From Artemisia argyi (Eukaryota; Streptophyta; Magnoliopsida; Asterales; Asteraceae), in the NCBI GenBank assembly GCA_030686995.1, contig CM060704.1:116724042-116788041 (forward strand): DNA of 64,000 nt, read 5' to 3'. Position 1 is the stretch's first letter. Every line of letters begins with the position of its first letter. Below the pieces are notes generated by a model that did not search any database, was not told the origin of the DNA, and saw only the letters and a list, made by a program, of their open reading frames with translations. This document shows positions 23,787-33,987 of the stretch, in pieces. Both the position numbers and the translations under genes were made by a program.

Positions 23787-24805
23787 ATAGTTATTGTCTA
23801 GGTTAGAATCTCTTTTTATTAGGTCTACTTGCTAGATTCCTTTCTAGTAAGATTTCATTTTTATTTTTTGGTTCTCTTTAGTCTATCTTTTTCTTCGTGC
23901 CTTTGTTAGTAAATTAAATTCATTGATTATTCCGTTGACCATTATGGAAAACGCGAATCCACCCCTTTCCCCTAGAGAAGTGGCTGTGTTACGTGAACAA
24001 ATTGAAAGTGAGATTAGGGAACTTAGGGAGCTTAATTGGTTGATTAAGGTTGAGCTCGACTATGCATTTAGTGACCTAGCGACCGCCTTGTATTCAAATG
24101 AGGACCTAGGGCCTAATGATTTTGTGAATGTCATTGAGGAACTTGAAGAGGAGAAAATAGATCCGAAGCTAAATGATTATTTTAATCTATACCCCACTAA
24201 GGAGGAGATTGCATATTATAATAATCTTATTGATGACCCTCGATCTTCTTTTACTAGAATCGAGCCTAAGATATAAAGAGGCGATCCTAAGAATGCTAAG
24301 ATACCATGTGTGATTGGGTATAGACACGTTGACAATGCTTACATTGATTTTAAATCCCCAATCAACATTATGTCCTTAAATGTTTATAATGATATAGTGA
24401 AAACAAGACTTGAACCTAGAAGAGATCCCAAATACCCCGGTGGAGTTTGTAACTTTGTCGGGAGAGTTAAAGGTCTACATGTCTTCGTTGGGAATTTCAC
24501 TTATATCACCGACTTTATGATTGTGGAAGATCTTGCTAATGTTATTGATTGTCGATTATCCAATGTTGTGTTTGGAAAACTGTTTGTTGAAGATTCCAAG
24601 TTAGAATATGATGAGATAGAAGGGACAATCCGATTTGCAAGTAATACCGATAGGATCAATTATAGGATGCCTAATATAATGAAAGAATTTCGCTTTATAT
24701 CCCGATTTGACAAAGATAACATTGGTGCTTTTGAGGACATCTGTTATATCCCGATTTTTCACCCAAAAACACCACGATTCGCCCCCGGTTAGCTCTGATG
24801 CCAGT

Positions 24806-25102
24806 TGTTATAACCAAGAAACACGTTCGGGAGGTCGCGGTTGATGGAAATACATCATGGTTCTAGAGAGAGAAAGTAGAGAGAGAAAGGTGAAGAAAAG
24901 GTGGTTTATTAAAATGACAAAGGTTTGGTTACAAACACTATTTTCCCACACCCCTCATGGAGAGTCATGAGGGGTATTTATAGGCTCATTACATCACCAG
25001 TTTGCCTATATAACAATAATAGTCCCTAAAGTACTATATGTATGATATCTAGTCCATTTCTTTATGTGTGACGTTATCTTTTATAAAATAGCAAGGCTAA
25101 CA
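24806..25102 (-). repeat. LTR of element D (left copy)
   Basis: 297 bp. On the minus strand it is preceded by a purine-rich 'ttggagggagat', as expected for a 3' LTR. Very similar to 27303-27599. Confidence 0.85.
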
Positions 25103-26686
25103 ATCTCCCTCCAAGATATCGTCACACATGAATGGATACAGTGAGACCTATAAACACATAAACATGTAAATTACAACACTAGTAAACTATGTTGACGTTG
25201 TTGAAGCGCAGAGTCTCTGTAGTCTAGATACTGAGGCAGACTTGAAGTTCTCTCTTCCGACGATCTCGGCGTATGATCTTTGACACTGACGGCAAAGGTC
25301 TTTGTAGCTCTGAACTTCAACTGTAATGGTCTAGTTAGGTTATTACTCCCTCCTAACTAGTGAGCCTTTATTCTTTTTCTTCTGCTCCCTCCTGAACTGA
25401 CAACTTTCTTCTCATCTACCTGCGGATAAGGTAGATACTAATGAGTTTGCACCATGGTTGTCATTCTGGGAGCATCATAGCATAACTCACATAGTATTGC
25501 ACAGAAGGTTGGTAATACGCTCCAATGTACACATCATTAGTACTTCTTCGGTTATAGTGTAAGCACAATTCCCTCGATCAACCAACGTACTAGAGATGAA
25601 ACACTACTTCTTTTTGGCATGTGCTTCTCCCTCCTGATGGTTGCGATATATCGAAATCATCATACTATTGTGTGTACATGCCAAAATTACCCGTACTTTA
25701 CACTTCTGATGCAATAAAGATAGACCATGAAAGCATAATTTGTGAGAATATGCTGATAGAATATGACTCTCTTTTTCTACAATCTCATCTCTTCTCTTCA
25801 ACCTATAAGCGACCTCTTCAAATTCCAACAAGCTAGTAAATGACCACTGTATGGAGAGAACCCAATATAACCAATTTGAGAATGAAGTAAACATCTCATA
25901 GATATGTGACTTAATCTTGTACGAAGGTGTGACTAAGAACCTATAATGAGCACTACAACGTAACTCCTTTAAGCATAGGTAGTGCCATATACCCAAACCA
26001 ACAAACAATATATGAAATATCCACCTCTTGGAATCTCCACAACTTCGTGTGACACTGAGTACTACAACGTAACTCCTTAAATTGATAGCTATAACCCGTG
26101 AGTACTACAATGTAACTCCTTACATCGGGTATAACTAGATAATCCAAGTCTTAATCACTATCTCTACCAGTGTTTGCCCAAACAAGTATCTCCGAAAGTC
26201 ATGCATCCATCCACCCCTAGACTTTGAGATAAATAAGTACACATGCCCATGAAATGAACTTTAAACCCAAATAAGCAATATCGTATAAAAACTCCGTAGT
26301 CACAAAAATCTGATACTAGCCGTTGTCATTTGAATGTGATTCTTGATCAGGATCGTTTAAGCAATCCGTGGTGTGTTTTGGTGAAGCTTGAAATTATATT
26401 TCGGGTGATTCGTAGTGATTTCGTATTTTCCCTCCAAAAATAAAATTGGAAAAATTTCTCGGCCATAATATGGAAATCACTATGAAATTCAATTCTAAGG
26501 TTACCAGAAAAATTTGAGTTTTGAACATTTTTACGCAAAAATTCACCGAAAAAATTTGAATTTTGGCCTAAAAATTTGAATTTCGGGCCAAAATTTTCAA
26601 CCTTGTACCAAAATTAAAATCTCGCGTAAAAATTGAACGTTTAGTCTCCTCTCAAAAATAAATTTTACTCAAATTCTCCCGCCAAA

Positions 26687-26700
<14 letters not shown>
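25103..26700 (-). other. internal region of element D, non-coding
   Basis: No recognisable gag or pol. A 22-bp unit 'gagtactacaacgtaactcctt' is repeated at 25948, 26057 and 26100. The minus-strand open frame at 25604-26008 has no family features I know and is not called a gene. Confidence 0.55.
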
Positions 26701-26723
<23 letters not shown>

Positions 26724-26727
<4 letters not shown>

Positions 26728-27215
26728 CTAACTTGATAATAGCCCCTAACTCGATAATCTCCTAACTCGATAATCCCCAAACTCGATAATCCCCAAACTC
26801 GATAAGCTCCAAACTCGATAAGCTCCAAACTCGGTACTACCCCTAACTTGATAATACCTCAAACTCGATAACCTTGGATCCTAACTCGATAACCTTGATT
26901 AATTTTGGCAGAGTTTCATCTAGGTATAAGCCACAAAAACCTAACTCGATAAACGATTAGGTTGATTCAGCCTAACTCGGCAAAAGTCATAACTCGATAA
27001 GCCTTTCCTTACTCGACACTTAACTCGATAAACAGGCACCAAACTCGATAAACCACACCAAACTCGATAAACAGACACCAAACTCGATAAACCACACCAA
27101 ACTCGATAAATAGACACCAAACTCGATAAGCCTAGATTCTCAGGACCCTAACTCGATAAAATTGCATGCTAACTCGGAACACAATGATCCTAACTCGATA
27201 AACTCTAGTCTAACT
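26724..27215. repeat. 'aactcgataa' minisatellite in the leader of element D
   Basis: By hand count, 24 copies (some degenerate) of the 10-mer AACTCGATAA, separated by variable 4-30 bp spacers. Longer sub-units such as 'accaaactcgataaac' recur in the middle. It lies between a T run (about 26691-26725) and the primer site, so in element orientation it is in the 5' leader. Confidence 0.9.
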
Positions 27216-27302
27216 CGATAAGATCAGAGATTTTTCACCCAAAAAACACGATTTTTCACCCAAAAACACCACGATTCACCCCCGGTTAGCTCTGATGCCA
27301 CT

Positions 27303-27599
27303 TGTTATAACCAAGAAACACGTTCGGGAGGTCGCGGTTGATGGAAATACATCATGGTTCTAGAGAGAGAAAGTAGAGAGAGAAAGGTGAAGAAAAGGTG
27401 GTTTATTAAAATGACAAAGGTTTGGTTACACACACTATTTTCCCACACCCCTCATGGAGAGTCATGAGGGGTATTTATAGGCTCATTACATCACTAGTTT
27501 GCCTATATTACAATAATAGTCCCTAAAGTACTATATGTATGATATCTAGTCCATTTCTTTATGTGTGACGTTATCTTTTATAAAATAGCAAGGCTAACA
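27303..27599 (-). repeat. LTR of element D (right copy, 5' LTR)
   Basis: 297 bp, with the primer-site complement at 27288-27300 immediately left of it and the duplication ACATC immediately right. Confidence 0.85.
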
Positions 27600-27808
27600 A
27601 CATCAATGAAGAGGATAAGAAAAAGGGCATGGATTATGTATGGGAAAAGAGGAGTCTTTTCTACAAAGATTGCTTGGCTCTAGGACCGAAGTATAAAGTC
27701 GATAAGGAATTTGCCCGTAGGATTATAGGAGCGATTGAGAAAAAGGTGATTGGTTTCTACAAAGAACATTTACAGTCAGAAAGTGAAACCAACAATGAGG
27801 TCACGTAG

Positions 27809-30800
27809 TAACCTATGACTTTGTGTCTAGCTATAAGACTCGTAAATAAAGAAAAGCGCTTCTTGGGAGGCAACCCATGTTTTGTGTGATTTTTATTTTG
27901 TTTGATTGTTATTTGCTTCCGTATGCATGCTTTATTTTTATTGTTGGTAGATCATGTTTCTAAACTAAAAAGTGGAAATACTTTACTTTGTTGTTTTGGC
28001 CTAGTCTTAACTTCACCCAAATGTATTTTTGCAAAAAATAAGTGTAAGGGGAAACCCCAAATAAGTTTTTAAGAAACAAACCGATCATGATTCTCCTCAA
28101 TATTAAGTAAATATGTATATTCATATTTGTTAGAGTCAAATGCTTGTATCGAGTCATAATGAAGTTTTGCAGGATTTTCTAGGAAGTAGGACCAAGTTTT
28201 TCCAGAAATTTTCCGGAAACTTAATGATGAGTGCGCAAACACTCATCATTTTTATCGTATTTAAACTGCCAAAACATACAAAAACAATCGAAAAGTCATC
28301 AAAATACTTAAATTATCCTAGGGATTGTGTTTTATGTGTTTTAAATGCAAAACGAGCAAAAACAAATGAAAAACGATCAAAGTTTGCAATATTGGCAGTT
28401 TCAGTCCCCCAAGTTTCAAAATTTATCAAAAATAGTCCCTACGCATTCATTTTGAAAGAAAAGTCAACCCAGGTCCTTAAAAAATCAAAAGTTATCAAAA
28501 ACGGACTTTGGGTGAAAAATTTGGAAAATTTACATGTTTGGTCGCTGGAGTTTGGAAATTTGCAGAAATAATCCCTGGAATTTTGAAAAGTAAAAAAATT
28601 GCAAAATTGTTTCTTGGATTATTAAACTTTGCATCTTTGATCCTTGGTGATACTTTGGGGAAAATTACATTTTCAGTCCCTATGTTTTGTGGAATTGCAA
28701 ATTTGGTCCTTGTGTTTACCAACCGGACCTTTAATAAATTTAACCCAAAACAAAACCAAGCCAAATCCAACCCCTTATAACTCCAAACACAAACTAAGCC
28801 CACCCTCAAATCCAAAGCCCACTCCAACACCCTCATAGCCCAATCCACCTCACCCCCGTTTTTAATAATACTTCTCCCTCGGTCAAACTTTGACCCCCCA
28901 TTTTGACCACCCCATTTGACCTCCACATCATCACCACTCACCCCTGCTACCAGCCAACCCCCCCATCATCACACCTAGCCTGTTTCACCCTCTGCTACAC
29001 TCAAGCCCTCCCCTTGCATCCCAAACAAAAGCTACACTCCAAAATCTCACTTCTGGCATCAATAATATCAAGAAACAAACAAAAGATTTTTGGCGCCAAG
29101 AAAATCAAACGACCAAGATTTAGTGGAATGATCCAATGGCTTGGATAAAAGCTGGGAAAGGACAAAGGGGTCTCAAAAACCCTAATTCAAGCATATATAA
29201 AGGAAGAGATAAACCAAGAAGCAGAGTGTAGTTTTATATAGCTTAATGTATGTCGAATTTCATTAGTATTGTCTTTCAAGTGTAATTTTCAATTTCCAGT
29301 CAATGTACTAAGTGTTTTTAATATATTTTGAACTTATTCTAACAATTGAATTTAGTGTTTCCTTTTTAATTCAATTATGCTTGTTTTTACTTGAAATCTT
29401 AACATGATCAAAAATGTTTAAAACCTGTTGTTCAGTAGTTGGTTAAAGCTTCTTTAAGTTTTCTTATAAGTTTCTAATAGTTAGATATCATTTAGTGGAC
29501 TTGTAATCAATAAAGTAGAAAAATAAAAAAAATCAAGAAAAATAATACTCAAAAAATAGAAAAATCAAAAAAGGAATGGAAGAAGCAGTTGCAGAAGAAG
29601 AATGGAGATGGATGGCTTGGTTTAGAACCTCATGGGAGGTATTAGGATTGATTTGAGTGCCTTGTTCTTGGTTTTGGATGCACACAATTGCTTTTGTAAG
29701 TCATTTCCCAAGTTTTTGCATCATCACAGTTGAATGCTTAATAGCTTATCTCAGTGCTTATTTCCTTTTTATTTCTGATTATCCAAACTCAATTTAGCTA
29801 CTTATTCATGTTTTAGTTTAGTTCGTATAAGCTATCAAAGATGTTTAGTGATTTCTCATAAACTTAGCTCAAATTGCTTTATGTGATTAGTTTACTTGAA
29901 ATTGCTTACTAGCATTTGGAGATTGTTTATCTTGTGATTTGTAACTAATTCCAGCCTAATATATTCAAGTTTGACTCAGTTTCTTTTGATTTCCTTTGAA
30001 AAAACAAAACAGACAACAACATTAAGGGGTGTTTGGATCAGGTTTTATACCCATGATCTTGTGACTTTTGTTGGATAAAATCTGTTAAGACATCTTTACT
30101 TAGGTCTAAGTAGTGTAGTTTTAACATAAAATGCAGTGAGTATAGTTTAAAAAGTCAAAACCAAAGTTTAAACTCTTAAGTTAACCAACTGTTGGAACAG
30201 TTGGTTCCAAACCCACTCAAATCATTTCATAAATTGTTGTTATAGCTTAAACTCATGTTAGTATAGCCTAATATCTCATTTCTAACTAGATTAGTAGGAT
30301 CAAAGTTCACATAAGTCAACCTTGCAAGTTTTCTCAAAAAGTCAAAAATGCATGTTTTAGTTTTTTCCCAATATGGCAAGAATTTTCATGATTTGTGTAC
30401 TTGGATCTAGGGTTTGAAAATTCTTGGGTAGTTAGTATATCAGTAGAACTTGTGATTTTCACAATTTTTATATTTTTGTGATTTTTTTGAGTGGACCAAA
30501 TTTCCCCTTGAACTGAACTGCAGGGCAAGCCATTTGCCCTGTGCATCAGATCAGCCCTCACCCCACCACCTTTGGTGGTAATTTGTGGCCACCCCAGTGG
30601 TTCCCACACCTCATATTTGGGTCCTTACAACCCCCTCCTACCAGGGATCATAAGTTGACCTTTAGTTTGACCATTGGATCAGTGGACCCCACTTTGTTTT
30701 GCTTCCCATTTCTGTCCCAAATCTGTCTCAGAATCACAATAAGCAAAGTGCGTATTTGTGTTTTGTGGCTTATTAAAGCTGCTTATTTGGTTGAAACTTG

Positions 30801-33640
30801 CTTATAATTGATCAAACAACTCAGAGAAACAAATTTTAATCATTGTGGACCCCACATTACTCCATTTGAGCTTAAATCCTTGTGCAGTCAACAAAAGTCA
30901 ACTAAGTGGACTAATAAGCACTCAAAGTGCTTATTTCTGGTTTGTGTAAAAAGTGTTTTCATAAAAAGTTTTAGTTTTTAGTGTATAATCAGTTTGGAAA
31001 AAGAAAAAACTCAAAAAACCAACTTTAATTATAGTGATAGCTTCTATTTAATAGAAATTATCATTTTAATTTTCTTTTTAGCTTATTTATAAGCAATATA
31101 TCATTTTTATATTTTTATTAATTCTATTTTAGGTTAAAGTAATTCTAGAAATTTTTCCAAAATTTTATTTTGTCCTTTAGTGGTATTTAGAATTAATTTT
31201 AGTTTAATTAATTAATAATTAATATTAAGTAATTAAATAGCATAATTAGATTTTATAAAGTACAACCTAGTTTTTATAATTTTTCTAGCTTTTATATAAG
31301 TTAAAACATTTTTAGAAATTTTTCTAGAATTTATACTGTTCATTTTCTATTTTTTATAATATAAATAGTTTAATTGGTAATTAATTAATAATTAGAATAA
31401 TAATTAGTAAATTAGTTTAAAAATACATAAAATCAACTTTTTATAATTTTTTAGGATTCCTGTGATGGTTAATTAGATTTTTAAATTTTTTGTTAATTTT
31501 CTAAGTCTTTTTAGTATTTTTAATAATTCTAATTAGTTTAATTAGTTAATAAATAGATAATTAGTAATTAATTAATAATTAATAATTAAATAGTGTAAAA
31601 ATAATTTTTATTTTTCTTAAAATTTTATTTATTTGTTAGGAATGTAAAAATAATAATTTTACACTTGTAGCCTTTTCCGTCCTTCAGTTGTACTTTTTGT
31701 TTCGTTTGTCAGCGTACGTTTTTAATTAAAACGTACGTTTTTAGGTTTTTAGCTCAAATCTTCTTAATCTCAATACCAGTAATCAATCACATATCTTTCC
31801 TAAGCTATTTAATTTCATAATTCTCAAATAATTCTTATCACAACCCTTTTCTGTGAATAATCACCCGATCACAAGTTCGCTAAAGCACAATCCACACCTC
31901 GTCGGGACATAACGACCTGGTGATACCCTTTATTACCCGGAAGCATTGGTCTAGGCTCTTTGACTTTGTTGACCATTCCTTGGTCAATATAAGTTGACGG
32001 TTTAGCATCAATCACTTAACTAAAGAATTTCTGCAGGTCACTTCTGACGGCGTCACGTGTAAAAATCTGGAAATTTTACCGATTTTGTTTTTCTAACGGA
32101 GTCTTAAAGTTTTTGTTGAATTATCAAGTTTTATAATCTCCAGGAAATCTGCAAACTTCATTCCACAAGCATTATATCTTACTTTGTTTTCTAGGATTTA
32201 GTAACTTATGTAGATTGCTGCCGATTTTATGCGAGGTTGCCTTGTCTGTTTTCTCAGGATTTACAGGTTATGTATGACAAGAAGATGATTATTTTTCTGG
32301 AAGGGAAGCTTTGATTGTTCATTTTCTTGGAGGAAGATCTAACCTGGCCACCTTATTATCCATACCGAGCGAATCAGGGGAGTATTTGATTTTATTTGTT
32401 TTACTTATTTCACTTTTACATTCTTTACTTGAACATTGGGGACAATGTTCATCCTAAGTGTAAGGGGAGGGTAAAATGATGATACCTTACAAATACACTT
32501 TCGCTTGATTTTGTTTTGTTTGATGGTAGATGTGTAATAAAACTATGAGAAATACTTGTTAGTGCAATTTTAGCGCCAAATTTAAAATTTTTTACAACAT
32601 TTAGGAGTGAAACTTTAGCCATAGCAAGCGTCTCATGGATAGGAGATTGTATGACTAGCACATAACCGTATTGTTCAGAAAAATTTTCCACCCAAATATG
32701 TGAGGTTCGCCTTTAGATTTGATAGGAAAAGCATTTACTTTTAGTGCTTATAAGTGTACCGGTAGTATTTAGATTCTAGAACTTGCGTTAGTGATGCATC
32801 CCAAGACCGCTAGTGAGACTACATTCGTGTAGTAGGATTTACTACATAATAAGAGGCATTAGGATCACCCTTGTGTTAAACCCGTATCATAATTACTTGA
32901 CCATTTAAGTCATATTACTTGGCTAGTTAAGTCAACTAATTTTTCCCACACCTTAGCGTTGTACTCATTTTTAGTACACGAAACCCCTAGTACACCCCTC
33001 CGAGCCTATCTTTTCGTTTCTAACTTTAAGCATCTTACTTAAAGGAAGAATTTGTTACACCCCACTTAAATGTACAACCAAATCGCCTTAGCCTTCCGTG
33101 TATGCGCTCATTTTTAGTGCATTATTGTTATTTGTTAAACCCTAAGTTAATTATCTAATTGATTACATGGTTGCTAAGTTGAGTCATATCCTTGTACATA
33201 TTGTTTTGGGACGATTGGGACTCATGGGTAAAGTACTTATTTTATGGAGTAATGGGGAAGAACATCATATATTACCCTCATATGTACGTTAATCCTAAAA
33301 GTACTCCAAGTGTTTTGATTTTCTTAATTCGAGTCATTAGATTAGTTTATTGTAAAATATGTAAAAATTCAAGTGTAAGGGGAATTTTCATTCCCTATGA
33401 TATATTATTTTGGATGGTAGGGTAAGAGTGTATGCAAAAATAATAATAATAATAATAAATAAAAATAAAAAAAATCGAAAAAATAAAGAAAAAGAAAAGA
33501 AAAAAATTAGAAAAAGAAAAGAGAAAAACATACGGACTACCATCCCTTTTTATTCTATGTTCATTTATGTTTTTGTTATTTCTCATTTATTAGCTTAAGT
33601 CGAGTCTAGTCTTGGCTTAGCAACGTCATAGTGTACATGT
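27809..33640 (+). other. 3' non-coding region of Athila-family copy B (interrupted by solo LTR A2)
   Basis: 27809-28224 and 32015-33640 correspond to the 3' regions of B' (33985-35800) and G (53217-55676) on the opposite strand. They begin with 'agcgcttcttgggaggcaaccc', include a TGACGGCGTCA at 32045, and contain 'aagtgtaagggg' motifs at 28040, 32456 and 33371. No conserved protein frame is apparent. Homology to G breaks off near 33640 after 'ttagcttaagtc', which is duplicated locally. Confidence 0.7.
28225..32014 (+). mobile_element. solo LTR of gypsy family A (A2, 3790 bp)
   Basis: Starts TGATGAGTG and ends CAATCA, flanked by the 5-bp duplication CTTAA (28220-28224 and 32015-32019). Homologous to the A1 LTR at 679-4672 throughout. 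No internal sequence adjoins either side, so it is a solo LTR left by LTR-LTR recombination. The undisrupted target can be read in the related copies at 35425-35429 and 55262-55266 (minus strand). TATA-like 'catatataaag' lies at 29192-29202. Open frames inside it are not genes. Confidence 0.93.
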
Positions 33641-33663
33641 TATTTTTCATTTATTAGCTTAAG

Positions 33664-33894
33664 TCAACTAATTAACCCATCATGTTGCAGCTTTTTCATG
33701 CGAGCCTTACCAATGTGAGCAAGTCGACAATGCCAAAGATAAGACGAATCCAGACCTTTCTTGATTCTCTTATTATTGATGCTATACATTGAATTATTAT
33801 TAACAAAAGCATTATCATTATCATTCATATCAATTTCAAAGACACCATTCACAGCAATAGCATTAAAACAAAAATATAAAATGAAAAATAACAA
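33664..33894 (-). pseudogene. copia GAG-pre-integrase fragment in inverted orientation
   Basis: The minus-strand frame reads 'NGVFEIDMN' ... 'LDSSYLWHCRLAHIGKARMK' 'KLQHDGLIS', the conserved pre-integrase signature 'YLWHCRLGHI....I..L..DGLL' of copia polyproteins. Its style fits element E, whose pol is on the plus strand and lacks exactly this part. It lies between the inverted Athila-family copies B and B', which suggests it was flipped with them. It is about 76 codons with no integrase core. Confidence 0.7.
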
Positions 33895-33951
33895 AAATAG
33901 TCCGTATGTTTTTTCTCTTTTTCTTTTTCTATTTTTTTCTTTCCTTTTTCT

Positions 33952-33984
<33 letters not shown>

Positions 33985-33987
<3 letters not shown>

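Larger units (their letters stand above)
24742..27599 (-). mobile_element. small non-autonomous LTR element D (minus strand)
   Basis: Flanked by ACATC (24737-24741 and 27600-27604). Two about 297-bp LTRs lie at 24806-25102 and 27303-27599; read on the minus strand they run TGTTAGCC to TTATAACA. The sequence 'agctctgatgcca' left of each LTR is the complement of the Met-type primer site TGGCATCAGAGC, so the 5' LTR is the right one. The internal part of about 2.2 kb has no gag or pol. The left edge is odd: only 8 bp of an outer LTR (24742-24749), then about 60 bp of leader with a second primer site, then a full LTR. This is the remnant of a tandem dimer. Confidence 0.8.
23923..27808 (+). pseudogene. 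retropepsin-like ORF of Athila-family copy B (stop codon, split by element D)
   Basis: A frame beginning near the ATG at 23944 (MENANPP, shared with the B' gag start) runs to an in-frame TAA at 24274-24276 and continues in frame to 24741, where element D is inserted. It resumes at 27600 and ends at TAG 27806-27808. The middle, about 24340-24640, looks like a retroviral-type aspartic protease fold: 'AYIDFKSPINIMSLNVYNDI', then 'HVFVGNFTYITDFMIVED' and 'LSNVVFGKLFVE', parallel to Athila 'DLGASINIMP..', '[11 protein letters not shown]' and 'ILGRPFLAT'. The catalytic D-[ST]-G is absent (D-F-K-S), so catalysis is doubtful. The C-terminal part (EEDKKKGMDYVWEKRSLFYK) is basic and of unknown role. 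Confidence 0.65.
21834..33640 (+). mobile_element. Athila-family copy B (rearranged, non-autonomous, plus strand)
   Basis: A plus-strand copy of the same LTR family as G and B'. In order: a 170-bp LTR 5' stub (21834-22003), the last about 350 bp of internal 3' sequence (22004-22350), a complete LTR (22351-23761), primer site, a retropepsin-like ORF (23923-27808) interrupted by element D, and then 3' non-coding sequence (27809-28224 and 32015-33640) interrupted by solo LTR A2. There is no 3' LTR after 33640. The single full LTR has internal sequence on both sides, as in a tandem LTR-internal-LTR array that later lost pieces. Confidence 0.75.

Noticed and set aside
25604..26008. 134-codon minus-strand frame
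   Set aside because: Inside the non-coding interior of element D, built partly on the 22-bp repeats, with no recognisable family and no start context.
28140..28941. Overlapping open frames of 143 and 148 codons on opposite strands
   Set aside because: Both lie at the start of solo LTR A2. They have no domain features, and the homologous A1 LTR does not keep them open. They are chance frames in LTR sequence.
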